Assembly: GCF_009746125.1 (NCBI RefSeq)
Contig: NZ_CP041352.1
Span: forward strand, 895,847-959,846
Source of the DNA: Casimicrobium huifangae
GTDB taxonomy: Bacteria; Pseudomonadota; Gammaproteobacteria; Burkholderiales; Casimicrobiaceae
Length of the DNA stretch: 64,000 nucleotides
Direction of reading: 5' to 3'
The notes under the pieces: generated by a model
The model's input: the letters and a program-made list of their open reading frames with translations, nothing else
What the model was told of the DNA's origin: nothing
Databases searched by the model: none
In this document: positions 27,044 to 35,918 of the stretch, in pieces
Numbering within the stretch: the stretch's first letter is position 1
Layout: each line of letters begins with the position of its first letter
Position numbers and translations under genes: made by a program

Positions 27044-27541
27044 TCAATTGCGCTTTGGCATTGGCTTCGGCGTCACGCCACCTGTGGCCTTGTTGAGCAG
27101 CATCAGACCAACGTCGAACAGGAAGTCGATGATGCCGTAACTACGGTCGTTTTCCTTGTTGACACCGACGACTTCGCAGTAGGCGCCAGTGGCGAACAGC
27201 AGCGCGTTCTCGCCACCGTCTTCACTGGTTTGCATGATTGCCTCTTCATCGCGCACGTACTCGTGGCAGTACTTGGTCTTGATGACGATGGTCCCATTGC
27301 CTACGTTGGCAACGGCGTATTCGTCAGCCGCCTTGCGCGTGATGCGGATGGTCGCCTGGTTGGCCTGCGCGGTCGCGATCTGCTTTTTCGCGGCGGCTTC
27401 ATTCGCTGGTGGCGGGCTGGCCGGAGGCTGCACGGTGCCCGGCCCCATCGACTGCTGCGCCAGTGCGATCGGCGCAGGCACCACCAGTGATGCAGCGAGG
27501 ACGTAGACGAGCGAGTGGCGAAGCGCGATGCGGGATATCAT
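27044..27541 (-). CDS. secreted hypothetical protein, 165 aa
   Basis: Starting at ATG 27541, residues MISRIALRHSLVYVLAASLV plus VPAPIALAQ form a clear Sec signal peptide. A Pro/Ala-rich spacer follows, then a globular part with two cysteines (KTKYCHEYVRDEEAIMQTSE, ATGAYCEVVGVNKENDR) that could form a disulfide. An upstream in-frame ATG at 27592 would put 17 residues before the signal and is less likely. No family recognised. Confidence 0.65.
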   Translation of the reverse strand: MISRIALRHSLVYVLAASLVVPAPIALAQQSMGPGTVQPPASPPPANEAAAKKQIATAQANQATIRITRKAADEYAVANVGNGTIVIKTKYCHEYVRDEEAIMQTSEDGGENALLFATGAYCEVVGVNKENDRSYGIIDFLFDVGLMLLNKATGGVTPKPMPKRN

Positions 27542-27603
27542 GCTCGCAACGCTATCACGATGCCACCAGCATGGCGAGCCTGCCATCGGCACATTGCACC
27601 CTT

Positions 27604-27720
27604 CAGCTTTGCGGTGTCGCCTTTATTGCATTGGGCGTCAGCGCTGAAAACGTCAAAAGTCGACATTTGTGAAAAATGTTAATTCAGCCCAGTATCAATG
27701 GGCTTTTCGCGCGAAAGCTG
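27604..27720. repeat. GTCGAC-centred palindromic intergenic element, copy B
   Basis: GTCGAC at 27659-27664. TGGGC starts 27 bases before (27632-27636) and GCCCA starts 28 bases after (27687-27691); they are exactly symmetrical about the centre. The second half of the right hairpin is TGGGC at 27699-27703. Outer ends are CAGCTTT (27604) and AAAGCTG (27714-27720). It lies between the secreted hypothetical start and the mnmA stop. Confidence 0.85.
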
Positions 27721-27752
27721 TCTGCGATCGCTGATCGTCAGAGCTGCAGCTC

Positions 27753-28835
27753 TCAGGCAATCACGCCGCCGCCCAGACACACGTTCCTCTGGTAGAGCAC
27801 AGCGTACTGGCCGGGGGTTGGCGCCCACTGGGCATCATGGAAGTGCAATGTCGCGTGTGAGTGGGTAGCGTCGGCAGGCGTGTACTCGCAGGCGGCGTCG
27901 GGCTGGCGGTAGCGTGTCTTGCCACCGTAGCCGCTACCCGCTGCGGGTTCGCTGCCGGCGATCCAGTGCGTGTTGACCAGCGGCACGTCAGTGCGACGCA
28001 GGGCCGGATGTTCGCGGCCCTGCACGACGATCAGCCGATTGCCTGCCATGTCCTTGCCGGCCACGTACCAGGGCTCACCCGAGCCTGCGCGCGAGCCGCC
28101 AATATGAAGCCCGCCGCGCTGGCCCAGCGTGTAGTACGCGAGCCCCTGATGGGCGCCGACGTCCTCGCCTTCGGACGTGACCATGCGGCCCGGCGTCTTG
28201 GGCAGGTAGCGCTCGAGAAATTCACGGAACGGCCGCTCGCCGATGAAGCAGATGCCGGTCGAATCCTTCTTGGCGAAATTCGGGATGCGTTCGCGCTCGG
28301 CGATCACGCGCACCTCACGCTTGGGGATGTTGGCCAGCGGGAACATCGCTTTGGACAGCTGCGCCTGATTCAAACGGTGCAGAAAATACGACTGGTCCTT
28401 GCTGTCGTCGTCGCCCTTGAGCAGTTCGAAACGCCCCGAACCATCGGCCGCCTCGCGTACGCCGGCGTAGTGGCCGGTCGCGATCTTGTCGGCGCCCAGA
28501 CGCATGGCGTGGTCGAGGAAGGCTGCGAACTTGATCTCGGTGTTGCACAGCACGTCAGGGTTCGGCGTGCGGCCGGCCTGGTATTCGGCCAGGAAGTACG
28601 AGAACACGCGGTCCTTGTATTCGGTGGCGAAGTTGACGACTTCGATGTCAATGCCGATGTGGTCGGCGACGCTGACGGCGTCGACCAGGTCCTCGCGCGA
28701 CGAGCAGTATTCGCTGTTGTCGTCGTCTTCCCAGTTTTTCATGAAGATGCCCAGCACCTCATGGCCCTGCTGCTTGAGCAGCCAGGCAGAGACGGCGGAA
28801 TCGACGCCGCCGGAGAGACCAACAATGACTTTCAT
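27753..28835 (-). CDS. mnmA: tRNA-specific 2-thiouridylase MnmA
   Basis: A 360-residue enzyme that thiolates U34 of Lys, Glu and Gln tRNAs. The PP-loop is [20 protein letters not shown] near the N-terminus. Catalytic cysteines lie in [12 protein letters not shown] and [13 protein letters not shown], and GHYAG matches the family. The length is normal. No Shine-Dalgarno precedes the ATG; instead the complement CCTCCC lies there. Downstream (28.85-29.05 kb side is its 5' flank) is the modular hairpin array. Confidence 0.95.
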   Translation of the reverse strand: MKVIVGLSGGVDSAVSAWLLKQQGHEVLGIFMKNWEDDDNSEYCSSREDLVDAVSVADHIGIDIEVVNFATEYKDRVFSYFLAEYQAGRTPNPDVLCNTEIKFAAFLDHAMRLGADKIATGHYAGVREAADGSGRFELLKGDDDSKDQSYFLHRLNQAQLSKAMFPLANIPKREVRVIAERERIPNFAKKDSTGICFIGERPFREFLERYLPKTPGRMVTSEGEDVGAHQGLAYYTLGQRGGLHIGGSRAGSGEPWYVAGKDMAGNRLIVVQGREHPALRRTDVPLVNTHWIAGSEPAAGSGYGGKTRYRQPDAACEYTPADATHSHATLHFHDAQWAPTPGQYAVLYQRNVCLGGGVIA

Positions 28836-28849
28836 AGGGAGGTGGCCGA

Positions 28850-29050
28850 GGACGTCGCTGCGCTAAGACGACGCCCTGCTGCGCAGGCTATGACGACGCG
28901 CTGCGCGCTAGGACGCAAGAGAAGGGAGCGTTGGCTGTTCTTTGGCATTTCTGTATTTTCGTGCAACCTGATTCCGTCCTAGGTTGCGCGAATGCGCAAC
29001 CGTCGTCCTGGCGCGCAGCGCGTCGTCCTGGCCCGCGCAGCGGGCGACGT
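28850..29050. repeat. modular hairpin array, locus 1
   Basis: Two facing clusters of short modules: 28850-28918 contains GACGACGC...TAGGACG units, and 28975-29050 contains the reverse-complement form. The constant linker is close to CGTCGTCCTGG; between linkers are tiny palindromes such as GCGCAGCGC, GTTGCGC/GCGCAAC and CCCGC/GCGGG. A 26-base stretch (28890-28915) is identical to 60792-60817 in the second array. No coding potential was seen. Confidence 0.7.
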
Positions 29051-29053
29051 CCT

Positions 29054-29090
29054 GAAACAAAAAAGGCACCCGGAGGTGCCTTTTTGTTTC
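29054..29090. terminator. strong intrinsic terminator of the Lys/Ala-rich gene
   Basis: Long stem GAAACAAAAAAGGCACC / GGTGCCTTTTTGTTTC with a CGGA loop and one bulged base. It is placed 26 bases after the stop of the minus-strand gene at 29116-29346 and is symmetrical enough to work in both directions. Confidence 0.85.
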
Positions 29091-29115
29091 GAAGCGTCCG
29101 AAGGACGCCGTCGAA

Positions 29116-29346
29116 TTAAGCAGCTTTCTTTTCAGCTTTCTTGGCTTTTTTCTTGGCCTTCTTGGCCTTCTTTTCAGCCTTGGCCGGAGCGGCTTCTTTC
29201 TTGGCTTCTTCTTTCTTGGCTTCCGGAGCCTTAGCCGGAGCGGCAGCTGCCGGAGCAGCAGCCGGAGCTGCCGGGGCGGCCGGAGCCTGGGCGAAAGAAA
29301 CAGCGGCGAAAGCCGTAGCGATGAGGGCGGTCAACAGTTTGCTCAT
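29116..29346 (-). CDS. Ala/Lys-rich secreted protein, 76 aa
   Basis: Signal peptide MSKLLTALIATAFAAVSFAQ, then an Ala/Pro stretch and a highly basic tail alternating Lys, Ala and Glu (EAKKEEAKKEAAPAKAEKKA and further KKAKK repeats). It is composition-biased like histone H1 tails, but the signal peptide places it in the periplasm or outside. The start is ATG at 29346 with AGAGGA upstream; a TTG two codons earlier is less likely. Strong terminator and ribosome-binding site suggest high expression. Function unknown. Confidence 0.7.
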   Translation of the reverse strand: MSKLLTALIATAFAAVSFAQAPAAPAAPAAAPAAAAPAKAPEAKKEEAKKEAAPAKAEKKAKKAKKKAKKAEKKAA

Positions 29347-29575
29347 TTTCAAATCCTCTATAGAGTTGGTTTTTTGCGCGGCTCACATTGCTGCGAGCTT
29401 GAGCCGATAACGAAGACACTTTCTGGTCGGTTGACACAGAAAGTAACAAAAACACAAACCGGAGCTCCCCTGCTTGCGCTTATCTTCTGTGACGAAGTTC
29501 TTTTTTCTAGCTCAACCTGCAATTTTAGCGTTGTCTTAAGGGAAAACGCTAATTTGGCCGGCGTGCTCGGCCTTT
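29347..29575. promoter_or_regulatory. AT-richer gap carrying the promoter of the Lys/Ala-rich gene
   Basis: This 229-base stretch between the 29346 start and the hda stop is noticeably less GC-rich than the surroundings and has runs of T and A. The promoter for the minus-strand gene must lie here; I did not find an unambiguous -35/-10 pair. No further ORF seen. Confidence 0.4.
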
Positions 29576-30298
29576 TCAGACTTCTGACGCCCCCGAGTCG
29601 GACAGGTTGTTGCGCGCCAGATACTCTCGCAACAGTGGAACGGTGACCGCGCGTTTGCGCGCGAGTGACAGGGCGTCGATACCGTTCACAATCTGCCAGA
29701 GCGACGCAACATCCCGTCTGGAGCGGCTCAATATGTAAGTAAGCACTTCGTCACTGAGCTGGAAACCTCGTCTTGCCGCGTGTTCCACTAGCGCGCCGGG
29801 CAGCGCATCCTGCGGGATCGCGACCAGCTCGAAAATCAGCCCGCTGCCGAGTCGGGTGCGCAGATCATCACGTAAAGGCCACTGCGCTGGCGGTGTGCGA
29901 CCACTCACTACAACGGTTCCACCGGAGGGAACGATGTGGTTGAAGGCGGTGAACAGCCAGCCCTGCTGCGCAGCGGTGAGTCGGTCGGCGTCGTCAACGC
30001 AGATCAAGCGGGCAGACACGAAGGGATCGGCGGGGAAGGCGTCGCCGGCGGCAAGCAGCACGGCCGCGCCCGGATTGTCGGCATTCGTCGCTGCTGCGGT
30101 CGCCGCCAGCAGATGACTCTTCCCGACAGTAGGCCCGCCCCAGATTGCGACCGCAGGCGGCGGTTTGACCGGCGATGCCCGGTCAGTCAACGCATACAGG
30201 CTAGTGACAACTTCGGCGTTGTCACCAACGACAAAACTGTCAAAACTCGCCGGCGTGGGCGCAAAAAAGTCGAACGGAATCTGCGGGGCCTGAACCAT
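29576..30298 (-). CDS. hda: DnaA regulatory inactivator Hda
   Basis: A 240-residue DnaA-related AAA+ protein that, with the beta clamp, triggers ATP hydrolysis by DnaA to prevent over-initiation. N-terminal QIPFDFF matches a clamp-binding/family start, Walker A is WGGPTVGKSHLL, Walker B is LICVDDADRL, and the C-terminal helix lacks the DnaA DNA-binding domain. It begins 21 bases after the AI-2E permease gene, the arrangement seen in many Betaproteobacteria. Confidence 0.92.
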   Translation of the reverse strand: MVQAPQIPFDFFAPTPASFDSFVVGDNAEVVTSLYALTDRASPVKPPPAVAIWGGPTVGKSHLLAATAAATNADNPGAAVLLAAGDAFPADPFVSARLICVDDADRLTAAQQGWLFTAFNHIVPSGGTVVVSGRTPPAQWPLRDDLRTRLGSGLIFELVAIPQDALPGALVEHAARRGFQLSDEVLTYILSRSRRDVASLWQIVNGIDALSLARKRAVTVPLLREYLARNNLSDSGASEV

Positions 30299-30319
30299 GG
30301 CGGATGCGGAGGACGATGC

Positions 30320-31642
30320 TCAAGCCTGTGGCGACGCGGTTTCGCCAGCCGCTGCCGCTTGCGCTTCCCGCGCTTCTGCCTCCAGCAGCCGGCGCTGCAT
30401 GACGCGCAGCGCCACCAGCAGCGCCGCGCTGGCCGGCAACGCCAGCAGCACGCCGACAAACCCGAACAATTGGCCGAATGCCATCAGGGCAAAGATGACC
30501 GACAGCGGATGCAGGCCAATGCGATCGCCCACCAGATAGGGCACCAGCACGAAGCCTTCCAGTATTTGGCCCACCATGAAAACCGCTGCCACCGCAATGA
30601 TCGGCCCCGGCGCGGTGAACTGGGTCAGCGCGGCCAGCATGCCCAGCATCAGGCCGAGCCCGAAGCCAACGTAGGGAATGAATACCAGCAATCCGGTCAC
30701 CAGACCGACCGGCAGCGCGAACTCCAGCCCGGCGATTTTGAGTGCAACACAGTAATAGGTGGCCAGCGCCAGCATCACCATGCCCTGACCACGCAGGAAT
30801 TCCGACAGCACGGCGTCGATCTCGCGCGCCATGTCACGCACCGTCGGCCGCACCGGGCGCGGCAGCATGCGGTCGATACCGGCAATCATTTGCGGCCAGT
30901 CGCGCAGCACGTAGAACATGACCACCGGCACCAGCGTCAGATTGACGACGAGGCCGATCACCACTTGTCCGCCAAACTGCAGTGAGCCGGCCAGTTTGGC
31001 CGACAGACCGCCGACGGCACCCGCGTTGTCCTTGGCCAGCGTCTTCAGTTGTGACAGGTCGAACGAGAACGCGGTGCCCAGCGTCTGGTTGATCCACGGC
31101 AGCCACTGGTCCTGAATCTTGGTCAGCAGGTCGGGCATCTTCTCGGCAATCCGCGTCACCTCGGACGACACCAGCGGCGCCACCACCAGCACCATGCCGC
31201 CCACAAAAGCAGCGATCGCCAGAATCACCAGCACCGCGCCGGCAGCTCGCGGGACACGCCGCGCTTCTAGCCAGGCCACCACCGGCGTGCCAACGTACGA
31301 CAGGATGGCACCGAACATGAACGGCGTCAGCACCGGCGCCAGCGCGCCCAGCAGATAACCCAGCGCCACCAGCACGGCAATGATGGCCAGCGCGCGATGG
31401 CCGGGGGCCAGCTCGCTCCACCAGTTGGTGCGGGCCACAGCATTGGCGATCGGTGCGATCGGTCCGGTGGCTGGGGCTTTCGCAGCAACTGGCGGCGCCG
31501 CATCGCTGGCAGTGGACAGCTCGTTGACGGTTGCCGGGCTAAAATTTTCGCTTGCCGCGCGTTGGTCGCGGCCCTTGCTGGCAGCGCCCGGCGTGCCGGC
31601 GTCGCTTCCGTCTTTTTGGTTGTTGTTCGCGTCTGCGTTCAT
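30320..31642 (-). CDS. AI-2E-family (PerM-like) membrane transporter
   Basis: A 440-residue protein of the AI-2E/PerM permease family with about eight transmembrane segments, from GHRALAIIAVLVALGYLLGA to the C-terminal LFGFVGVLLALPASAALLVA. The N-terminal 75 residues are polar and Ala/Pro-rich, longer than usual. Starts at 31642 or 31654 are both possible; the ORF continues upstream without a stop but would then overlap divergent purM. Co-oriented with hda. Confidence 0.88.
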   Translation of the reverse strand: MNADANNNQKDGSDAGTPGAASKGRDQRAASENFSPATVNELSTASDAAPPVAAKAPATGPIAPIANAVARTNWWSELAPGHRALAIIAVLVALGYLLGALAPVLTPFMFGAILSYVGTPVVAWLEARRVPRAAGAVLVILAIAAFVGGMVLVVAPLVSSEVTRIAEKMPDLLTKIQDQWLPWINQTLGTAFSFDLSQLKTLAKDNAGAVGGLSAKLAGSLQFGGQVVIGLVVNLTLVPVVMFYVLRDWPQMIAGIDRMLPRPVRPTVRDMAREIDAVLSEFLRGQGMVMLALATYYCVALKIAGLEFALPVGLVTGLLVFIPYVGFGLGLMLGMLAALTQFTAPGPIIAVAAVFMVGQILEGFVLVPYLVGDRIGLHPLSVIFALMAFGQLFGFVGVLLALPASAALLVALRVMQRRLLEAEAREAQAAAAGETASPQA

Positions 31643-31681
31643 GGTGGGCGGCATTACAACACGTTCACCCAAGAACTCCCT

Positions 31682-32821
31682 ATGTCCACCCCGGCCGCCC
31701 CGTCTGCGACAAATCCGAATCCCGACACCCTTACCTACGAGCAGGCAGGGGTCAATTACGATCAGGTCGATCCGGTCAAATTGCTCGCACAGCAATCGGC
31801 CCGTGCCACCGCAGTGCAACTCGCGCAGCACGGCGTCAGCGAAATCGCGGCGTCGCGGGGCGAATCGGCTTATGTGGTTGATGCCGGGCCGTTCTACTTG
31901 GCCTCCATCGTGGAGTGCCTTGGCACCAAGATCCTGGTTGCCGACGCCGTGTACCGCGAGACTGGCAAAAGCTTCTACGGGGCCATCGCGCAGGACACCA
32001 TCGCCATGGCGGTGAACGATCTGATCACTGTCGGTGCCACGCCGCTGGTCGTGCAGGCGTACTGGGCTGCGGGCGGCAGCGACTGGTTCGCCGACCGCCA
32101 GCGTGCATCCGATCTGATCGCTGGCTGGAAGGCGGCCTGCGATGTCTGCGGCGTGTCCTGGGGCGGCGGCGAAACTCCGGCGCTGGCGGGGGTGGTGGAG
32201 GGCGGCACCATTGATCTGGGCGCCAGTTGTACCGGCATCGTGCAGCCCAAGTCGCGGCTTTCACTGGGCGACAAGCTGGCGGCGGGCGATGCCATCGTGC
32301 TGCTGGCCTCCAGCGGCATCCACGCCAACGGCGTGTCGCTGGCGCGCAAGCTGGCCGAGCGCCTGCCGCAGGGCTATCAGACCGACGTTGGTAATGGCCA
32401 ACGCTTCGGTGAAGCCATCCTTGCGCCCACCGTACTTTACGTGCCGGTCACCGAGGCGCTGGCCAAGGCGGGCGTCGATGTGCACTACTGTGTCAACGTC
32501 ACCGGCCACGGCTGGCGCAAGCTATTGCGGCACCCGTCGGCGCTGACCTACCGTATTCACACCGTGCCGCCAGTGCCACCGGTGCTGGCCTTCATGCAGC
32601 GCGAAGCGAAGCTCGACAGCACCGAGGCGTACGGCACGCTCAATATGGGCGCCGGTTTCGCTTTTTTTGTGCGGCCCGACCAGGCCGAGCAGACCGTGGC
32701 CATCGCCAAAGCCTGCGGTATCGACGCCTGGGTCGCAGGCCAGGTTGAAGCTGGCCCCAAACAAGCGATCATCGAGCCGATCGGCGTGACCTACAGCGCC
32801 GACGATCTGAAGCTGCGATGA
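31682..32821 (+). CDS. purM: divergent AIR synthetase (PurM-like)
   Basis: A 379-residue PurM-superfamily protein expected to make aminoimidazole ribonucleotide in purine synthesis. It retains YEQAGVNYDQVDPVKLLAQQ at the start, the motif GGGETPALAG and SSGIHANGVSLARKL. However the canonical DGVGTK loop is replaced by IVECLGTKIL, and the central region (VVQAYWAAGGSDWFADRQRA) differs from the usual proteobacterial enzyme. The ATGA overlap with purN strongly supports the purine role. Annotated as purM on context and family; biochemically unproven. Confidence 0.82.
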   Translation: MSTPAAPSATNPNPDTLTYEQAGVNYDQVDPVKLLAQQSARATAVQLAQHGVSEIAASRGESAYVVDAGPFYLASIVECLGTKILVADAVYRETGKSFYGAIAQDTIAMAVNDLITVGATPLVVQAYWAAGGSDWFADRQRASDLIAGWKAACDVCGVSWGGGETPALAGVVEGGTIDLGASCTGIVQPKSRLSLGDKLAAGDAIVLLASSGIHANGVSLARKLAERLPQGYQTDVGNGQRFGEAILAPTVLYVPVTEALAKAGVDVHYCVNVTGHGWRKLLRHPSALTYRIHTVPPVPPVLAFMQREAKLDSTEAYGTLNMGAGFAFFVRPDQAEQTVAIAKACGIDAWVAGQVEAGPKQAIIEPIGVTYSADDLKLR

Positions 32822-33444
32822 GCGCACCCGACAATCAACGCAAGCGCATTGCGGTGCTGATCTCGGGCCGCGGCTCGAACATGGCTGCCCTGTTGCGCAA
32901 CGACTGCGGCGGCGATGTGGTGGTGGTCGGCAGCAACAAGGCCGATGCGAAGGGGCTCGACGTTGCGCGTGATGCCGGCATCGCAACCTTCGCCATCAGC
33001 CACCGCGACTACGCCGATCGCGAAGCCTTCGACGCTGCGCTGGTTGCCGCCCTGAACGAATACCAGCCCGATCTGGTCGTACTCGCCGGTTTCATGCGCA
33101 TTCTCACGCCGGTGTTCGTCAATGCCTTTGCTGGTCGGCTGATCAATATCCATCCGTCCTTGCTGCCGAGCTTTCCGGGGCTCGACACCCATGAGCGCGC
33201 GCTGGCCGATGGCGTCAAGCTGCACGGCTGCACGGTGCATTTCGTCACTCCCGAACTCGATCGCGGCCCGATCATTGCGCAGGCGGCGGTGCAGGTGGAC
33301 GATGAGGACACGCCCGACACACTGGCGGCCAAGGTGCTCACCCAGGAGCATCAGATCCTGCCTTACGCAGTTCGGCTGTTCTGCGAAGGGCGACTGGCCG
33401 TCGAAGGGTTACGGGTGCGTACCCGCCCAGCGCGTGGTGGATAA
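32818..33444 (+). CDS. purN: phosphoribosylglycinamide formyltransferase 1
   Basis: A 208-residue GAR transformylase, transferring formyl from 10-formyl-THF in purine synthesis. Motifs are LISGRGSNMAALL near the N-terminus, LAGFMRILTP, INIHPSLLPSFPG (catalytic Asn and His) and VTPELDRGPII (catalytic Asp). It overlaps purM by four bases. Confidence 0.95.
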   Translation: MSAPDNQRKRIAVLISGRGSNMAALLRNDCGGDVVVVGSNKADAKGLDVARDAGIATFAISHRDYADREAFDAALVAALNEYQPDLVVLAGFMRILTPVFVNAFAGRLINIHPSLLPSFPGLDTHERALADGVKLHGCTVHFVTPELDRGPIIAQAAVQVDDEDTPDTLAAKVLTQEHQILPYAVRLFCEGRLAVEGLRVRTRPARGG

Positions 33445-33486
33445 CCCTGTCATCGTGCGCGGCGAAGCGGGCGTTTAGCCGCAGCC

Positions 33487-34656
33487 ATGGCCGACGCCGT
33501 CTCCAGCTTTGAAAGTGCCAGTCCGGCGGCTGCGGAGTCGACCCGGTTTGATCTTGCGCGCGGATTGGCGCGCCGTCGCGGCCTGCTCGCCACCCCACGC
33601 CGCAAGCTGACGCTGGCGCTGGCGGCATCGCTGGTGCTGCACCTGCTGATTGGCGCGGCAGCCGACGTCGAGCCACCCGAGGATAAGAGCATCACGCTGG
33701 CGGCCAAGCTGATGCCGCTGCCGCCGCCACCGGTGCCAGTGGCCACGCCGCCAGCGCCGAAGCCGAAGCAGAAGCCGAAAAGACCGAAACCGGTGGTGGC
33801 CGCGTCGGCGCCAGTGGCCATCGTGGCCGATCCCGTGCCTGACCTTTCGCCGGTTGCACCGACCGCCCCGGAGAGCGCGCCCGCCGCCGAGCCACAAGTT
33901 GCTGCCGCGCCGCCACCGCCACAACCAACGCCACCCCCGCCCGCACCCGAGCCAGCGCCGCCGCCCGCGCGGATGCCGCCAAAGAAGATCAATCTTGGTT
34001 ACACGGCTTTCCTTGGCGAGCAGAAATTCGAGGTCGGGCCCGTAGTGCTGCAGTTCAACCACGACAACGGGCGCTACAAGTTGCGTGTCGTTGGTCGCGG
34101 TCGCGGCATCGCGGCCTTGCTCTATCCGGGCACCTTCACCGGCGAGTCCGAGGGGCAGATTACGTCGGAAGGGTTGCGCCCAGACAAATTCACCGAGGAA
34201 CGCGGCAATCCGGACAAGCGCCGCGAGACGATCTTCGATCACGAAAAGCGGCTGCTGCGCGTACCCGACAAGGAGCCGATTCCGTTTGAAGGTTCACCGC
34301 ATGACCCGCTCACCTGGATCGTGCAGTTCTACTTTTCCACGCCGAAGACCGACCGGGTGACAATCAGCGTCGGCACGTCACGCCGGATGGACGTCTACAC
34401 CCTCGAACGCGCGGGTGAGGAAGAGATCGAGCTGCCCACGGGCGACGCCGATCCGGTGACCGGTCAGCGCGCGGTCAAGAGGGTAGCGACGCAAGTGTGG
34501 AAGGGCACGCGCAAGCCCGATGCCGACGGCAAGCCCAATGGCAACGCGACGTTCTGGCTGTCACCTGAGTGGCACTACATCCCGATGCGGATCAAGGTGG
34601 TCAATGCGCAGGGTCGCAGCGCCTCGTTTGAGCTGACGGCGATCAGCACGGAATAG
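33487..34656 (+). CDS. DUF3108-domain protein with TonB-like proline-rich linker
   Basis: A 389-residue envelope protein. A cytoplasmic stub with an RGLLATPRRKLTLAL segment leads into one membrane helix (about 39-57). Residues 75-160 are Pro/Ala/Lys-rich like TonB. The rest is a DUF3108 beta-rich domain (INLGYTAFLGEQKFEVGPVV through the C-terminus). It follows purN by 42 bases. Function of the family is unknown; the spacer suggests reach across the periplasm. Confidence 0.8.
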   Translation: MADAVSSFESASPAAAESTRFDLARGLARRRGLLATPRRKLTLALAASLVLHLLIGAAADVEPPEDKSITLAAKLMPLPPPPVPVATPPAPKPKQKPKRPKPVVAASAPVAIVADPVPDLSPVAPTAPESAPAAEPQVAAAPPPPQPTPPPPAPEPAPPPARMPPKKINLGYTAFLGEQKFEVGPVVLQFNHDNGRYKLRVVGRGRGIAALLYPGTFTGESEGQITSEGLRPDKFTEERGNPDKRRETIFDHEKRLLRVPDKEPIPFEGSPHDPLTWIVQFYFSTPKTDRVTISVGTSRRMDVYTLERAGEEEIELPTGDADPVTGQRAVKRVATQVWKGTRKPDADGKPNGNATFWLSPEWHYIPMRIKVVNAQGRSASFELTAISTE

Positions 34657-34659
34657 CAT

Positions 34660-34777
34660 TGGCTATTTGTTGAATCGCGCATTGGCATTGGGCGATAGTC
34701 GTCAAATGACTAAAAGTCGACTTAGGGTGAAATAGCCAAATGAGCCCAATTCGGCTGCGGGTTACGCGAAAAAGTTG
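34660..34777. repeat. GTCGAC-centred palindromic intergenic element, copy C
   Basis: GTCGAC at 34716-34721. TGGGC (34689-34693) and GCCCA (34744-34748) are exactly symmetrical about it. Right outer end AAAAAGTTG at 34769-34777; the left counterpart TGGCTATTT at 34660 is degenerate. It lies between the DUF3108 stop and the convergent LysR stop. Confidence 0.82.
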
Positions 34778-34831
34778 ATCAACGCAGAAACGCTGGCTGA
34801 CCGCTACTGCGGCAGGAGACAGACTGCTGCG

Positions 34832-35803
34832 TCACGCGCCCCTGGCCACCCGCCACAGCGCCTCGGCTGTCTCCGACAGCGCAGCGCGTGGCCGAAACAG
34901 CCGCACTTCGATCGGCACCGTCCAGCTGTCGTCACCGGCACGGGTGAGCGCGCCGCTGGCCAGCTCCGGCGCGATCAGGCTGGCGGGGAGCCAGGCCACA
35001 CCGCGTCCCTCTATCGCCATCGTCTTCAGCAAGACGGCGTGATGCGCGGTAAACACGATTCGCATGGCGAGATCGCTGCGTTCACCGAAGGCGCTACCCA
35101 TCACCGCGCGCATGATCTGCCCGATGCCTGAAGCCTCGCCGTAAGTCAGCACGGGTAGTGCTGTCTTCGCTTTGCCACTCCTGCGCACATTGCCGGTAGC
35201 CTCCGCCGGGATTGCGTGTTGCGGCTTTCCGTCGGCATTCGCGGCGGACACTGGAAGCAGGCGGTCTTCGCCGACGACGGCGAACTCGAACTGCGCCGGG
35301 TCAAGCCGGTTTGCTACCTCGGGGTGACCGTGGCACAGCAGAAACTGCGCGCGCCGTTGCAGCATCAGGTCTTCGCACGCGGCAAAACTGTCTGACACCA
35401 TCTGGATCGGGCCCATTTTGCGTCCGACGTGCAACCGCGCTTCCACCTTGCCCAGCCAGGTCGGGAAGAAAGTGAGCGAGAGCGCATGCGTCGCTGCAAA
35501 TTGCAGGCTCACCGCCGCCTGCTCGTGTGCGGCGCGCGCCTGCGAGCGGGCCGCTTCCAGCCGCTGCAGCACGTCTTCGATCTCCGGCAGCAGGCGTTTG
35601 CCGGCGGCGGTCAGCGATACCGGATGCGTGGTGCGGTCGAACAGGTCAACGCCAGCCCATTCCTCGAGCGATTTGATGTGGCGGCTGAATGCCGGTTGCG
35701 CGATGTGCCGGGCCTGCGCCGCCCGCGAGAAGTTGCCGCTGTCGGCGAGGACGATGAAATCCTCCAGCCAGTCCAGGTCAAGCGGTCTGTTTCCTGGCCC
35801 CAT
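34832..35803 (-). CDS. LysR-family regulator of the D-tartrate dehydratase operon
   Basis: A 323-residue LysR regulator with helix-turn-helix residues 8-67 (LEDFIVLADSGNFSRAAQAR, HIAQPAFSRHIKSLEEWAGV). It is transcribed away from the operon of aldolase, Bug receptor, SDR and D-tartrate dehydratase genes and is its probable regulator, responding to a sugar acid. ATG start at 35803. The intergenic operator lies in 35804-35918. Confidence 0.88.
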   Translation of the reverse strand: MGPGNRPLDLDWLEDFIVLADSGNFSRAAQARHIAQPAFSRHIKSLEEWAGVDLFDRTTHPVSLTAAGKRLLPEIEDVLQRLEAARSQARAAHEQAAVSLQFAATHALSLTFFPTWLGKVEARLHVGRKMGPIQMVSDSFAACEDLMLQRRAQFLLCHGHPEVANRLDPAQFEFAVVGEDRLLPVSAANADGKPQHAIPAEATGNVRRSGKAKTALPVLTYGEASGIGQIMRAVMGSAFGERSDLAMRIVFTAHHAVLLKTMAIEGRGVAWLPASLIAPELASGALTRAGDDSWTVPIEVRLFRPRAALSETAEALWRVARGA

Positions 35804-35918
35804 CGCCGACGCGATGCCTCCTCTTTTTGAATAGTTCTATCTGTTTCGGGTATTGGACGGCGACGCCGGGGTGCGACAACAATTCGCCACCCTTTCGATG
35901 ACGTCCAACCGAGTACGC

